The notes under the pieces were generated by a model. The model searched no databases and had not been told where the DNA came from. It saw nothing but the letters and a program-made list of their open reading frames with translations. Source: Aeromonas caviae (lineage in GTDB: Bacteria; Pseudomonadota; Gammaproteobacteria; Enterobacterales; Aeromonadaceae). Taken from it: a stretch of 64,000 bases of DNA. The position numbers were made by a program, and so were the translations under genes. Shown piece by piece: positions 1 to 10,276 of the stretch (positions are counted from its first letter, which is position 1; every line of letters starts with the position of its first letter). The DNA lies in contig NZ_CDBK01000107.1 of assembly GCF_000819785.1 (NCBI RefSeq), forward strand, positions 55,041-119,040. The letters are read 5' to 3'.

Positions 1-222
1 CGTATCGCAAGCCAGCTTCAGTCAAAAGAGGCCGGCGGTTCGGATACTTACAGCTATCTGCTGGCGCTGGTACAGGAAAATCGTGACAGGATGGTCAAAG
101 GAATCCGGGTGCAGGCCGGGCTGCGCCTCTATTGCCCCACAGCGCAGACTCTGGCGCAATTCGATGCCCTGAGCCCGGCCCAGCGACAGCAGCAGTTTGC
201 CCGTCTGGAGCAGGGGCGTTAG
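1..222 (+). CDS. 3' end of an unrecognised protein (partial)
   Basis: The reading frame is open from the first base and ends at TAG 220-222. It gives a 73-residue C-terminal fragment rich in Gln, Arg and Leu (ending ...QQFARLEQGR). No motif or membrane segment is visible and I do not recognise the family. The codon use is like the neighbouring backbone, so it is probably a real chromosomal gene cut by the window edge. A start codon and most of the protein lie outside the window. Confidence 0.6.
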   Translation, partial: RIASQLQSKEAGGSDTYSYLLALVQENRDRMVKGIRVQAGLRLYCPTAQTLAQFDALSPAQRQQQFARLEQGR

Positions 223-385
223 GGGATGGCGAGAGGCGTGGTGGAGTGCCTCTTGGCCAAAGAGGAGTGACGCGGGTTCTTTCCTTGTATCCCCTCCGGG
301 CCCGTGCTAGTATTCGCGCTCGTTTTGCGAGGTGCTGACCGGTCGCAGTCAACACCATACATTCATCTTAAAAGAGATAATCACT

Positions 386-673
386 ATGTCTTTCGTATTC
401 CAAGCTGAAGTCCGTTCTGACCTGGGGAAAGGTGCGAGCCGCCGCCTGCGTCATGCTGACCTGGTTCCTGCCATCGTTTACGGTGCAGGCAAAGAAGCCG
501 TGTCCGTTACCCTGGACCACAAAAAACTGATCCTGGCCCAAGAGAAGCCGGAGTTCTACTCCTCCGAGCTGACCCTGGTCATCAACGGTGAAGAAGTCAA
601 AGTGAACGTGAAGGCTATCCAGCGTCACCCGGTTCGCTACAAGCTGGTTCACCTGGATTTCGTTCGTGTCTAA
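386..673 (+). CDS. rplY: 50S ribosomal protein L25
   Basis: This 95-residue protein binds 5S rRNA in the large ribosomal subunit. The sequence begins [20 protein letters not shown] and ends HLDFVRV, matching the short, single-domain gammaproteobacterial L25 (about 94 residues in E. coli) rather than the longer CTC form. The frame is open upstream to 332, but the start at 386 is chosen because homology begins there and AAAAGAG lies just upstream. The gene stands alone and is followed by a strong intrinsic terminator. Confidence 0.96.
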   Translation: MSFVFQAEVRSDLGKGASRRLRHADLVPAIVYGAGKEAVSVTLDHKKLILAQEKPEFYSSELTLVINGEEVKVNVKAIQRHPVRYKLVHLDFVRV

Positions 674-694
674 TTGACAACGAACTTTCCTGTG

Positions 695-728
695 AAGAGG
701 CCACCCAATCGGGTGGCCTCTTTGTTTT
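695..728 (+). terminator. Rho-independent terminator of rplY
   Basis: GAGGCCACCC and its reverse complement GGGTGGCCTC form a 10-bp stem with a 4-nt loop, followed by TTTGTTTTT. It lies 22 nt after the rplY stop codon. Confidence 0.9.
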
Positions 729-865
729 TACAGCATTTTTTCCGGGAAAATAAAATACTCAAACAGCACTATTGGTCTTTACTTGTAGGCATGATTGACA
801 GCAGGACACGTGTTGTGGTGCTCTGATGTTCAAGAAGTACTCGGACAAGTCCATTTTTCGGGGCG

Positions 866-3800
866 ATGTTGACCGTTATGAAGGGAATCGTACGGACATA
901 TATCCTGCTGTTTTCACCTATTCTGCTGCTGGTCCTGGCGGGTGGTTATCTGCTTGGCAATGCACTGATCGAGCGCGAGCTCTATCGCGTTCGCAGCGAT
1001 GAGAACACCTTCCTGGCGCTTGCCAGCGGCCGCCTTGACGGCGAGCTGGCGGTGCCACTGCGCCATGTGCGCAGCATGTCGGAAGAACCCATCCTGCTCG
1101 AAGCGGCGGGTCGCAATGACCGTGAGACCCTGGCCGTCCAGTTCACCATCCTAATGAACCGCAATCCCGACTATGCCCAGGTGCGTTGGCTTGCCCCGGA
1201 TGGCATGGAGCTAGTGCGCATCGATCGTCAGGGTCAGCGTCTGTGGCGGGTGGCGGACGACCAGTTGCAGAACAAGGGGGATCGTTACTACTTTCGTGAT
1301 GCCATGGCGCTGCCCTGGGAGCGGGTCTACGTCTCGCCGCTCGATCTCAACGTTGAACACGGGGTGATCGATCGCCCCTTCAACCCCATGATCCGCATTG
1401 CCAAGCGTCTGCGCCTTGGGGGGCGTGATCTTGGTTTGCTGCTTATCAACGTCCAGGCTGCCCGTATGCTCAAGGAGTTTGCCGACAGCAGTGGCAAGGC
1501 AGCCGATCACACCATGCTGTTCAACCAGGACGGATACTGGCTGCGCAGCCCGGACCCATCCCGGGAGTGGGGCTTCATGCTCGAGCGCCCGGATCTCACC
1601 CTGAAGTACACTTCCCCCCAGGCCTGGCAGGCGTTCTGGGACGCATCAAACGGCCAGATGGAGTCTGCCGACGGGCTCTGGAGCTGGACCACCCTGTACC
1701 CGGCACAGAATCATGATCAGCTGATCTGGAAAGCCGCGTCCCTGGTGCCGCACAGCGAGCTGCAGGCCATTCGCACTCATATCTGGGGGATCATATTGGC
1801 CGCCAGCGCCGTGCTGCTGCTGTTGTTTGGTGCCGGTGTGGCTGCACTGGTGCGCAGCAGGCACAAGGAGCAACTGGCCCAGCAGGAAGCGGCCAGGTTG
1901 GCACAGGTCAAAGGTGATTTCATCGCCAACATGAGCCACGAGATCCGCACCCCCATGAACGCCATCATGGGGCTGACCTACCTGCTCGAACAGGGAGGGC
2001 TCGACGATGGTCAGCATGCCCTGGTGCGCAAAATCCACCAGGCCGGGCAGGCGCTGCTCGGGATCATCAACGACATCCTTGATTTCTCCAAGATTGAGTC
2101 GGGTCGGCTCGAGCTTGAGCGGGTGCCATTCAGTCTGGAAGAGGTGCTCGATCACGTGGCGGCCATCATGTCCACCTGCGTTGGCCAGAAGCACCTCGAA
2201 CTGGTGGTGAGCAGTGCCCCCGAGCCGGTTTCCCATCTGATTGGGGACGCCCTGCGCCTCGAGCAGGTGTTGCTCAACCTGACCGGCAATGCCATCAAGT
2301 TTACCGAACGCGGCGAGGTGGAGGTCAAGGTCGTGCTGGAAGCAGAGCAAGACGGCATGGCCACCTTGCTGTTTCGGGTGCGCGACACCGGGATCGGCAT
2401 TCCCCCCGAGCAGCAGGCCAACATTTTCAATGCCTTCTCCCAGGCAGACTCCTCCACCAGCCGCCGCTTCGGGGGTACCGGGCTTGGTCTGACCATCAGT
2501 CGCCGTCTGGTGAACCTGATGGGGGGGGACATCGGCGTCACCAGCGAGCTTGGCAAGGGGAGCGAATTCTGGTTCCGCGTCCGGCTGGAGCAGGTGGAGC
2601 GGCCCGAGGCCTTGAACGAGCGTCTGCAGCACATCTCGCTGCTCATCGCCGACGACAATCAGGTGACCCGCGACGCCCTGTCGATGACGGTGGGTTCCCT
2701 CGGATGGCAGTCGCGGGTGGTGGAGTCCGGTGAGCAGGCGCTGCACCATCTGCTGCGCCAGGGGGAGCGTTTCGACGTGATCCTGCTCGACTGGATCATG
2801 CCGGGGATGGACGGGCTCGAGACCTGCCTGGCCATTCGCCGCGCCTTCGAGCAGCAGGAGCGTTCACCCATCATCATCATGGCGACCGCCTATTCCCAGG
2901 ATGAACTGATGCACTGCCCCGGCTCGGAGCAAGTGGATCTAGTGCTGCACAAACCGGTCACCGGCTCCAGTCTTTACAATGCGGTGGCGCGTCTCATCCA
3001 CGAGAAGCGCGAGCATGTGGAGCCCCTTGAGAGTGGTCAGCGCCGTCTGCGCCTGCCGGGCGTGCACATACTGCTGGTGGATGACAGCGACATCAACCTG
3101 GAGGTGGCGACCCGCTTGCTGCAACGGGAGGGGGCCGAGGTGATCACCGCCATCGACGGGGAGCGAGCCCTGGCCTGCCTGGCAGATCCGGCCCGGCGCA
3201 TCGATCTGGTGCTCATGGATGTGCAGATGCCGGTGATGGATGGCTACGAGGCGACCCGTCGCCTGCGCCTGCTGCCGGGGCGGGAGGAGACTCCCGTGCT
3301 GGCTCTCACCGCAGGGGTATTCAAGGATCAGCGGGAGGCGGCATTGGCCTCTGGCATGAACGACTTCATCGCCAAGCCGCTCGATGTGGAGCAGCTCATC
3401 GCGACCTTGCTGCGTTATCTGCCGGACGTTGTCCTGCCGCTCACCGTGAACGACGAGCTACTCCCCCACGAGCCGGTGGCCGGCATCGATATTGATACCG
3501 GACTGCGCAACTGGGGTGAAGCCTCTGTCTACCTCAAATACCTGCGGCGTTTTCGCGATGACTACATGACGGTCGGTACCGTGTTGCCGGGTTACATCGC
3601 CCAGCACGAGACCGATGCGGCCGCGAGTCTGACCCACAAGATCAAGGGGGTGGCGGGCAGCCTGTCGCTCACCGATGTGGCGCGTATCAGTGCCGAGTTG
3701 AACGAGGCCATCGAGCAGGGGAGCGACACCAGCCAGCTCATCGCACCCTTCCTCGAGGCCCTGGAGCGGGCACAACACTCCATCGATACCTATGCCGGGC

Positions 3801-4048
3801 GCGAGCCGGGCGCGGTCAGTTCCCCGCTGGCCCAGGGGGAAGCGCGGGAGGTCTGCCTGCACGCCCTGCATCAGGCCCTGGTGAGCGAGGATCTGGATCT
3901 GATTGAGCCGGCGCTGAGCCAGGCAAGGAGTCACTTGCCTTGCGAGCTGGTGAGCGAAATAAGTGCAGCCCTGGAGCTGTTCGATATCCCGTTCGCCACC
4001 CGCAAGCTGGAGGATTATCTGGAGGATCGGGAGGAACCTGCGCCATGA
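866..4048 (+). CDS. Hybrid sensor histidine kinase (sensor-HisKA-HATPase-REC-REC-HPt)
   Basis: This 1060-residue membrane kinase carries out a full phosphorelay within one chain. Residues 9-31 and about 305-329 are membrane segments bracketing a periplasmic sensor of about 270 residues (Cache-like by position; ligand unknown). HisKA has the phospho-accepting His358 in MSHEIRTP. The ATPase has N-box NLTGNAIKF (471-479) and G-boxes DTGIGIP and GGTGLGL. Two receiver domains follow with Asp642 (LDWIMPGMDG) and Asp785 (MDVQMPVMDG). A C-terminal HPt domain has His924 in LTHKIKG. The start at 866 is the ORF start; ATG 878 is an equally plausible alternative, and neither has a strong ribosome site. 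The gene overlaps the next by ATGA, so the HD-GYP regulator is its likely output partner. Confidence 0.9.
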   Translation: MLTVMKGIVRTYILLFSPILLLVLAGGYLLGNALIERELYRVRSDENTFLALASGRLDGELAVPLRHVRSMSEEPILLEAAGRNDRETLAVQFTILMNRNPDYAQVRWLAPDGMELVRIDRQGQRLWRVADDQLQNKGDRYYFRDAMALPWERVYVSPLDLNVEHGVIDRPFNPMIRIAKRLRLGGRDLGLLLINVQAARMLKEFADSSGKAADHTMLFNQDGYWLRSPDPSREWGFMLERPDLTLKYTSPQAWQAFWDASNGQMESADGLWSWTTLYPAQNHDQLIWKAASLVPHSELQAIRTHIWGIILAASAVLLLLFGAGVAALVRSRHKEQLAQQEAARLAQVKGDFIANMSHEIRTPMNAIMGLTYLLEQGGLDDGQHALVRKIHQAGQALLGIINDILDFSKIESGRLELERVPFSLEEVLDHVAAIMSTCVGQKHLELVVSSAPEPVSHLIGDALRLEQVLLNLTGNAIKFTERGEVEVKVVLEAEQDGMATLLFRVRDTGIGIPPEQQANIFNAFSQADSSTSRRFGGTGLGLTISRRLVNLMGGDIGVTSELGKGSEFWFRVRLEQVERPEALNERLQHISLLIADDNQVTRDALSMTVGSLGWQSRVVESGEQALHHLLRQGERFDVILLDWIMPGMDGLETCLAIRRAFEQQERSPIIIMATAYSQDELMHCPGSEQVDLVLHKPVTGSSLYNAVARLIHEKREHVEPLESGQRRLRLPGVHILLVDDSDINLEVATRLLQREGAEVITAIDGERALACLADPARRIDLVLMDVQMPVMDGYEATRRLRLLPGREETPVLALTAGVFKDQREAALASGMNDFIAKPLDVEQLIATLLRYLPDVVLPLTVNDELLPHEPVAGIDIDTGLRNWGEASVYLKYLRRFRDDYMTVGTVLPGYIAQHETDAAASLTHKIKGVAGSLSLTDVARISAELNEAIEQGSDTSQLIAPFLEALERAQHSIDTYAGREPGAVSSPLAQGEAREVCLHALHQALVSEDLDLIEPALSQARSHLPCELVSEISAALELFDIPFATRKLEDYLEDREEPAP

Positions 4049-5061
4049 GTCGACCGCGCGTGTTGATCATCGACGACGAGCCGAGCAACCTCGGGTTGCT
4101 GCGGCAAATCCTCAAAGAGGAGTACAACCTCTTCTTTGCCAAAGGGGGAGAGGAGGGGTTGGCCGCCGTGGGGCGTCACGAGCCGGCACTTATCCTGCTG
4201 GACGTGCGCATGCCCGACATGGATGGTTACGAGGTGTGCCGTCGGCTCAAGGCCGATCCGGCTCATGCCGGGATCCCGGTGCTCTTTATCACCGCGAGCG
4301 ACAACGCAGACAGCGAGAGCCAGGGGTTCGAGGCGGGCGGAGTGGATTATATCTACAAGCCGGTCTGTCCGAGCACGGTGCGTGCCCGGGTGCGCAATCA
4401 TCTCTCCCTGGTGCGCCTCGATCAGCTTGAGTGCAGCTATCGCACCGCCATCGTCATGCTGAGCGAGGCGGGCCACTACAACGACACCGACACCGGGGTG
4501 CATATCTGGCGCATGGCCGCATACGCCCGGGCCCTGGCTGATGCGGCTGGCTGGAGCCCGGAGCAGTCGGATCTGCTGGAGCTGGCGGCCCCCATGCACG
4601 ACATGGGCAAGATTGGTATCCCCGATCACATCCTCAAGAAGCCTGGCCCCCTCACCGAGGAGGAGTGGGTCATCATGCGAAGTCACCCGCGTATCGGTTA
4701 CGAGATCCTGAGGCGATCCGATGCCCCCATTTTTCGCATGGCGGCGGAGATTGCCCTGCACCACCACGAGAAATGGGACGGCTCGGGCTATCCCGCCGGC
4801 GAGATCGGCGAGGGGATCCCCGAGGCGTCGCGGATCGTGGCGATCGCCGACGTCTTTGACGCCCTGAGCGTGCGTCGTCCCTACAAAGAGCCCTGGCCCC
4901 TGGACCGGGTGCTGGCCACCATGCGCGATGGCTCCGGCCAGCACTTCGATCCCCGGCTGCTCTCCCGTTTTCTCGAGATCATGCCGGAGATCTTGCGCCT
5001 CAAGGCGCAATGGGATGCCCGCGAGGAGCGGGGGGATTACCAGATGGGCTGGGTCAGATAG
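4045..5061 (+). CDS. Response regulator with HD-GYP c-di-GMP phosphodiesterase domain
   Basis: This 338-residue protein has an N-terminal receiver domain (LIIDDEPSN, phospho-Asp in LLDVRMPDMDGYE, Lys in YIYKPV) and a C-terminal HD-GYP domain. The HD pair is seen in APMHDMGKIG, and the GYP signature in HHHEKWDGSGYPAG, followed by ADVFDAL. HD-GYP proteins hydrolyse cyclic di-GMP. The receiver presumably takes phosphate from the coupled hybrid kinase upstream, whose stop codon overlaps this start (ATGA). The frame is open upstream to 3940, but the overlap start fits the receiver domain. The last 25 nt overlap the convergent ycbL-like gene. The signal sensed and the process controlled (motility or biofilm are typical) are inference. 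Confidence 0.92.
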   Translation: MSRPRVLIIDDEPSNLGLLRQILKEEYNLFFAKGGEEGLAAVGRHEPALILLDVRMPDMDGYEVCRRLKADPAHAGIPVLFITASDNADSESQGFEAGGVDYIYKPVCPSTVRARVRNHLSLVRLDQLECSYRTAIVMLSEAGHYNDTDTGVHIWRMAAYARALADAAGWSPEQSDLLELAAPMHDMGKIGIPDHILKKPGPLTEEEWVIMRSHPRIGYEILRRSDAPIFRMAAEIALHHHEKWDGSGYPAGEIGEGIPEASRIVAIADVFDALSVRRPYKEPWPLDRVLATMRDGSGQHFDPRLLSRFLEIMPEILRLKAQWDAREERGDYQMGWVR

Positions 5062-5681
5062 GGATTGCTGGCCCGTTCGTGACCAAAGGTGGAGCTCGGG
5101 CCATGGCCCGGAATGAAGACGATCTCATCCCCGAGCGGCAGCAGGGTCTCGGTAATCGACTTGATCAGCGTCCCGTGATCCCCGCGCGGGAAATCGGTGC
5201 GGCCTATGCTGCCGGCAAAGAGCACATCCCCCACCCAGGCGAGGCGTTCTGCCTGGCAGAGCAGTACGATGTGGCCCGGAGTGTGGCCCGGACAGAAATA
5301 GACCTCCAGCTCGCATTTGCCAACCTGTACCTTGTCACCCTGTTCGAGCCAGCTATCCGGTGTAAAGGCCGGAGTATGGGCAAAGCCGAACATCTGGCTC
5401 TGCTGGGGCAGGATATCGAGCCAGAAGGCATCCTCCTTGTGGGGGCCGGTAATGGCGACACCGGTTCTCTCGCGCAGCTCGGCGGCGGCGCCCACGTGAT
5501 CCAGATGGCCGTGGGTCAGCAGGATATGGGTGAGGGTCAGCCCCCGTTTGGCAATGGCGGCCAGCAGCTTGTCCGCCTCGCCGCCGGGATCGACGAGGGC
5601 AGCCTGGCGGGTCTCGTCACACCAGATAAGAGAACAATTCTGGGCGAACTGGGTGACCGGGATCACCTCGAACTTCAACAT
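5037..5681 (-). CDS. ycbL: MBL-fold metallo-hydrolase, YcbL (glyoxalase II-like)
   Basis: This 214-residue metallo-beta-lactamase-fold hydrolase has the metal-binding motif THGHLDH near residue 58, a second His in CPGHTPGH, Asp in WVGDVLF and the final His in FIPGHGPSS. Length and sequence ([20 protein letters not shown]) match the YcbL/type II glyoxalase-like family, which hydrolyses S-lactoylglutathione in vitro. It is the last gene of a leftward run selD-selU-ycbL and starts within the 3' end of selU (7-nt overlap). Its own 3' end overlaps the HD-GYP gene by 25 nt on the opposite strand. No role in selenium metabolism is implied by the sequence. Confidence 0.9.
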   Translation of the reverse strand: MLKFEVIPVTQFAQNCSLIWCDETRQAALVDPGGEADKLLAAIAKRGLTLTHILLTHGHLDHVGAAAELRERTGVAITGPHKEDAFWLDILPQQSQMFGFAHTPAFTPDSWLEQGDKVQVGKCELEVYFCPGHTPGHIVLLCQAERLAWVGDVLFAGSIGRTDFPRGDHGTLIKSITETLLPLGDEIVFIPGHGPSSTFGHERASNPYLTQPIW

Positions 5682-6805
5682 GTGGGACTCTCCTGAGGGG
5701 TCTGAAGGGGGGGGCGTTTGGCGAAGAAGGCGAGGCAGGCCTCCTTGTCACCACGAAACAGGATCCGCTCGCGCTTGTTGTCCAGCTGATAGCGGTACAT
5801 GGGGTCATAGTAGCGAGTCAGCAGCAGCCTGATCCAGACCAGATGGGCGCGGGTGTCCCCGCTCTGGGCCTGTTCCCTGAGGGCGGCCTGCAACAACCCA
5901 TCGAGTTCGCGATAATCCTTGTCCCCGAGTCGGCGCTTGAGCCTGGCCATGGCGTCGGTGAGGTAGCCGGCAAACAGCGGCCAGCCTGCATCTGGCCCAT
6001 GGAACTCCAGATAGCGCAGCCAGAGATCTTGCACGTAATCGGTGCGGATCTGCTCGGCCCGTGCCTCCTGCGGCACCTCCACCACCACCAGAGGAGCCCG
6101 GCACATGGCCTCATAAAGGTTGAGTGGCAGGGCGCAGCGACCGATGAGACGGCTCTCGTCTTCCAGTACAAACTGTGACTCCCCCCGGTTGCGACGCTGA
6201 AGCAGCTCGATGGCAAGCCGATTTTCGAAGTCGATGTTGCCGGGTTGCCCACCCGGCAGTTGGCCAAACGACGACCCCCTGTGACGGGCGTGCCCTTCCA
6301 GATCCACCGCCTGGGTGATGTGCGCCAGCATGTGGGTCTTGCCGGAGCCGGTCATGCCGGTCAGCACGGTCCAGTCGCACTCTGCACTGGCCTTCGCCTG
6401 GGTGTCGATGAGAAAGTGGCGCAGCGCCTTGTAGCCGCCCGCGACCCGGGGGCGGGTGACGCCGGCCTCGGCCAGCCACTGTTGTACGGTTTGCGAGCGC
6501 AGGCCGCCGCGAAAACAGTAGAGCAGGGCGTCGGGTTGCTGGCGCAACCTGGCCAGCCAGCCTTCCATGCGCGCGGCGCGCACCGCGCCACCTACCAGTT
6601 GATGGCCCAGGGTGATGGCTGCGGCCTGTCCCTCCTGCTTGTAACAGGTACCGACCCGGGCACGTTCCTCGTCAGTCATCAGCGGCAGGCTGACGGCGGT
6701 GGGAAAGGCCCCTTCCTTGAACTCGACGGGGGCGCGCAGATCGATGAGTGGAACCTCATCCAGAAAGATCCGGGCGTAATCCGTGGCCAGTGGCAGGGCA
6801 CTCAT
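5675..6805 (-). CDS. selU: tRNA 2-selenouridine synthase
   Basis: SelU (MnmH, YbbB) replaces sulfur by selenium at the 2-thiouridine wobble position of tRNA for Lys, Glu and Gln, using selenophosphate. The 376-residue protein has an N-terminal rhodanese domain with the catalytic Cys in [10 protein letters not shown] (about residue 97) and a C-terminal P-loop domain with GMTGSGKT. Its start overlaps the selD stop by 4 nt, so it is translationally coupled to the enzyme that supplies its selenium donor. No selABC genes for selenocysteine are in the window. Confidence 0.95.
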   Translation of the reverse strand: MSALPLATDYARIFLDEVPLIDLRAPVEFKEGAFPTAVSLPLMTDEERARVGTCYKQEGQAAAITLGHQLVGGAVRAARMEGWLARLRQQPDALLYCFRGGLRSQTVQQWLAEAGVTRPRVAGGYKALRHFLIDTQAKASAECDWTVLTGMTGSGKTHMLAHITQAVDLEGHARHRGSSFGQLPGGQPGNIDFENRLAIELLQRRNRGESQFVLEDESRLIGRCALPLNLYEAMCRAPLVVVEVPQEARAEQIRTDYVQDLWLRYLEFHGPDAGWPLFAGYLTDAMARLKRRLGDKDYRELDGLLQAALREQAQSGDTRAHLVWIRLLLTRYYDPMYRYQLDNKRERILFRGDKEACLAFFAKRPPLQTPQESPTC

Positions 6806-7839
6806 TGGACAACCTCGATGAACTGGTTGCCGGTGCGGGCCTGCAACTGGCCGATGGGAGAGAGGGTCAGCCCTGCCTGTGCGGCAATGGCAAGGAGCTC
6901 GGCTTCACTTTCTTTACCGACGGCTACCAGCAGGCCGCCGCTGGTCTGCGGGTCGCACAGGATGTTGCGGGTGCGATCATCCATGGTGCCCAGCTTGTCA
7001 CCATAGGAGTCGAAGTTGCGCAGGGTACCGCCCGGTACGCAGCCCTCACTCAGGTAATAATCCACCTCGTCCAGCAGCGGCAGCGCCTTGAAGTCCAGAC
7101 GGGCACTGACGCCGGAACCTTCGCACATCTCCAGCAGGTGGCCTGCCAGTCCAAAACCGGTCACGTCGGTCATGGCGTGCACGCCGGGGAGGGCGGCGAA
7201 GCGCTGGCCAATCTTGTTGAGGGTGCACATGGCATCCGGGGCCAGTTGTTCATGCTCGGGCTTGAGCTTGCCCTTCTTCTGGGCGGTGGTGAGGATGCCG
7301 ATGCCAAGGGGTTTGGTCAGATAGAGGGTGTCGCCCGCCTGGGCGGTGTCATTCTGCTTGATGGCGTCGAGTGGCACGATACCGGTCACCGCAAGACCAA
7401 AGATGGGCTCGGGGGCGTCGATGCTGTGGCCACCGGCGAGCGAGATACCCGCCTCGTGACACACCTGGCGGCCGCCGTCGATCACCTGCTGGGCCACTTC
7501 CGGCGCCAGCGTGTTGATGGGCCAGCCGAGGATGGCGATGGCGACGATGGGCTTGCCGCCCATGGCATAGATGTCGCTGATGGCATTGGTGGCGGCGATG
7601 CGACCGAAGGTGAAGGGATCGTCGACGATGGGCATGAAGAAGTCGGTGGTGGAGACGATGCCCTGGCCGTTGCCGATGTCGACCACGGCGGCGTCATCTT
7701 TGCTGCTGTTGCCGACCACCAGGGTGGGGTCGTCAAAGCCCGGGATCTGGCTCTTCAAGATGGTGTCGAGCACCTTGGGGGAGATTTTGCAACCACAGCC
7801 AGCGCCGTGGCTGTATTGGGTCAGACGAATGGAAGACAT
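6802..7839 (-). CDS. selD: Selenide, water dikinase (selenophosphate synthetase)
   Basis: SelD makes selenophosphate from selenide and ATP. The 345-residue protein starts [20 protein letters not shown]; the catalytic Cys and Lys lie in GCGCK, so this is the Cys form and not a selenocysteine form. Glycine-rich ATP-binding segments ([16 protein letters not shown] and [12 protein letters not shown]) are present. The frame is open upstream to 8022, but 7839 matches the family start and has AAGGGGAAAG just upstream. It heads the selD-selU-ycbL operon. Confidence 0.96.
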   Translation of the reverse strand: MSSIRLTQYSHGAGCGCKISPKVLDTILKSQIPGFDDPTLVVGNSSKDDAAVVDIGNGQGIVSTTDFFMPIVDDPFTFGRIAATNAISDIYAMGGKPIVAIAILGWPINTLAPEVAQQVIDGGRQVCHEAGISLAGGHSIDAPEPIFGLAVTGIVPLDAIKQNDTAQAGDTLYLTKPLGIGILTTAQKKGKLKPEHEQLAPDAMCTLNKIGQRFAALPGVHAMTDVTGFGLAGHLLEMCEGSGVSARLDFKALPLLDEVDYYLSEGCVPGGTLRNFDSYGDKLGTMDDRTRNILCDPQTSGGLLVAVGKESEAELLAIAAQAGLTLSPIGQLQARTGNQFIEVVQ

Positions 7840-8187
7840 GCTTTCCCCTTGTGTGGGCAGACTTGTGTGTGCCAATAACTGCTGCGGCGCCGTCAAATGT
7901 GCGCGCAAAAATAGGGTGGCCCTGGCGGCCTGTGAACACAGTGATGTCAGGCTGCCTGGCAGGACAGGAGGAGGGCAAGGATGCGCCGGCGAAGCCCCGC
8001 CAAGGACCACAGGACGGGCCATTATGCCACAAATGGCCGCTCTGGTTCGAACGGGAATTCACACAAAGCGCAGGGGATTGTCGGGTTCAAAAAGAGCCGT
8101 ACTCTTCGCCTTGCTCAGGCTAGTCCCACTTTGAGCCGCCCCGACGGCGTGTCGGTCTTGCATCGGGGCAGCATGTGGCGACGGAAA
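7840..8187. other. Intergenic region upstream of selD
   Basis: These 348 bases lie between the selD start and the 3' end of the acyltransferase gene, both leftward. The selD leader and promoter must lie here, but I cannot pick out a convincing -35/-10 pair. Several short open frames exist on both strands; none has a ribosome site or a recognisable product. Confidence 0.4.
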
Positions 8188-9372
8188 CTAGCCAGCTTGC
8201 TCCATCACTGGTTGGGGCGCCTTGCCTAGCCGGCGCAGTCGCCGTTGCAGCGGCCGCTCCAGCAGGGTGTAGCTCAGCGCCGAGAGCCCGATCAGCACGG
8301 CGAGCATCAACAGGGTGGCCAGCACCCCCAGCAAGGGGTTGGTCTGGGCGTACCACCACGCGGTGAGCCCCGGCGCCAGAGAGTGGACAAGCTCGCAGCC
8401 GGTGAGCAACACCAGGGCGTGGAGCAGGTAGATGGAGTAGGAGAGATCCCCCAGCCAGTTGGTGAAGTGGTTGTCCAGGAGGCGCAGCAGCGGGCTCTGG
8501 CGATCACCCTGGGCAGCGGCAATCCAGATCAGCAATACATAGGCGCTGATCAGTAGCAGGGTCAACAACGGCGTCATGGTGAACTGCATCAGTGCGAAGG
8601 GGAGCAAAAAGGCGAGCAGCAGCGGCAGATCTTGCTGCATCATGGGCCACTGGCGGGCAGCCTTCACCTTCGGCAGCAGCCAGAGGCCGAGCACGAATTC
8701 ACTCACCCCGCGCCCGATGGCCAGTGCCCCGCTGGTGACATCCAGGGTACCCCGGCTGTGCACGATAAAGGCCAGCACTGTCAGGGCCAGCAAGGGGGCG
8801 AGGTTGCTCCAGCGGCTGCGGGTGACGGCGAGCGGAATGAGCAGCGGAAACAGCAGATAGCTAATCCACTCCACGCTGAGCGACCAGGCGGCGAAGTTCC
8901 AGGTCAATCCGTGATCCGTTACCACCTGCAGCAGCAGGAAGGCGCTTGGCAGTGCCTCGGCGGGGGTGAAGGGGGAACCAAAAGGAGGCATCCCCTCCCA
9001 CTCCCACATCTTGAACAGGGGGCCGGCGTAGAAGCCAATCCCGTGGTGGGCCTTGTAGAGCTCCCAGCCAACCAGCAGCAGCAGGGTCACCAGGTAGAGG
9101 GGATACACCCGGGTCAGCCGCAGCCAGAGGAAGCGGCCATAACCAATGGTGCGGGGCGTGCGGGCGAAGGCCTCTCCATAGACATGGGCCAGCACCAGCC
9201 CGCTCAAGATAAAGAAGAGATCGACCCAGAGGTAGCCGTTCTCGATGAGTCGGGTGTGGCCGGCGATCGACTCCATCCACTGGGGAAAGAGCAGCAAGCG
9301 GGCATGGAACAGCACCACCATCAGGGCAGCGATGCCCCGCAGCGGCGTCAACAGCGGCAATGATTGATTCAT
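8188..9372 (-). CDS. Acyltransferase family 3 (OafA-like) membrane protein
   Basis: This 394-residue, very hydrophobic protein has about ten predicted membrane segments. Its N-terminus, LRGIAALMVVLFHARLL, carries the conserved His of the acyltransferase-3 family, and WVDLFFILSGLVLAHVYG is the family's second signature. Members O-acetylate or otherwise acylate sugars of LPS, peptidoglycan or secreted glycans at the inner membrane. There is no adjacent polysaccharide locus, so the substrate is unknown. The gene is monocistronic. The start at 9372 is the first ATG and fits the family's N-terminus. Confidence 0.88.
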   Translation of the reverse strand: MNQSLPLLTPLRGIAALMVVLFHARLLLFPQWMESIAGHTRLIENGYLWVDLFFILSGLVLAHVYGEAFARTPRTIGYGRFLWLRLTRVYPLYLVTLLLLVGWELYKAHHGIGFYAGPLFKMWEWEGMPPFGSPFTPAEALPSAFLLLQVVTDHGLTWNFAAWSLSVEWISYLLFPLLIPLAVTRSRWSNLAPLLALTVLAFIVHSRGTLDVTSGALAIGRGVSEFVLGLWLLPKVKAARQWPMMQQDLPLLLAFLLPFALMQFTMTPLLTLLLISAYVLLIWIAAAQGDRQSPLLRLLDNHFTNWLGDLSYSIYLLHALVLLTGCELVHSLAPGLTAWWYAQTNPLLGVLATLLMLAVLIGLSALSYTLLERPLQRRLRRLGKAPQPVMEQAG

Positions 9373-9631
9373 GACGGGATCCTTGATGATGTTCAGCTTG
9401 GCCTGACATCAATTTTTGTTGTGGTGCCGCTCATCAACCCTGATGAGTCGGCGGCCCCGGCTTGGCGGCCACAGGCGGGATCACCTTACCTAAAAGAGAG
9501 CCATACGGGTGTGATTGCCGTCATGAATGGGCGTTTATCATCCCAAAACCAGCATGGGATAGGGACGCATCGAAAATAGAGAGGGGATCTAGACTAGGGA
9601 AGTCATCCCTCTGAGCGTCAGGAACATCCTC

Positions 9632-10276
9632 ATGAAACTCTATGCCCACCCCTTTTCGTCCTACAGCCAGAAAGTGCTGATCGCTCTCTACGAGAATGCC
9701 ACCCTGTTCGAATACCGGAACCTCGAAGAGCCGGCGGCGAACGCCGAACTTGCCGCCCTCTGGCCACTCAAGCGCTTCCCGGTGTTGCTGGATGATGGTC
9801 GCTGCATCCTCGAGAGCAGCACCATCGTCGCCCATCTGCAGGCGCACCATCCGGGTCCCGTCAGCCTGATCCCGCCCGGCGATGCGGGTCTGGAGGTGCA
9901 TATGCTGGATCGCGTCTTCGACAACTATGTGATGACGCCGATGCAAAAAGTGGTGCTGGATGCGCTGCGCCCGGCCGCGGATCGCGACCGCTATGGCGTA
10001 GCGGAGGCCCGTGAGATGCTCAATCAGATCTACCCCTGGCTTGATCAGCGACTGGAAGGACGCCACTGGATTGCCGGCGCAGACTTCACGCTGGCCGATT
10101 GCGCCGCCGCCCCCTCGCTCTTCTACGCCGACTGGGCCCACGAGATCCCGGCTGGCTATGGCCACCTGCGTGCCTATCGCGCCCGTCTGCTCAATCATCC
10201 CTCCATCGTGCGGGTGGTGGAGGAGGCGAGGCCATTTCGTCACTACTTCCCGCTGGGCGCGCCAGCGCGTGATTGA
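9632..10276 (+). CDS. Glutathione S-transferase family protein
   Basis: This 214-residue cytosolic protein has a thioredoxin-like N-terminal domain (MKLYAHPFSSYSQKVLIALYE, then cis-Pro in FPVLLDDG and the glutathione-binding ESST motif, about residues 65-68) and an all-helical C-terminal domain (WIAGADFTLADCAAAP). The size and layout are typical of bacterial GSTs. The substrate is not predictable. It is divergent from the acyltransferase gene; the 259 bases between them must carry both promoters. Confidence 0.88.
   Translation: MKLYAHPFSSYSQKVLIALYENATLFEYRNLEEPAANAELAALWPLKRFPVLLDDGRCILESSTIVAHLQAHHPGPVSLIPPGDAGLEVHMLDRVFDNYVMTPMQKVVLDALRPAADRDRYGVAEAREMLNQIYPWLDQRLEGRHWIAGADFTLADCAAAPSLFYADWAHEIPAGYGHLRAYRARLLNHPSIVRVVEEARPFRHYFPLGAPARD

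Noticed and set aside
6802..7839. Possible selenocysteine codon in selD
   Set aside because: The active-site position reads as Cys in GCGCK and the frame has no internal TGA, so no recoding is needed.
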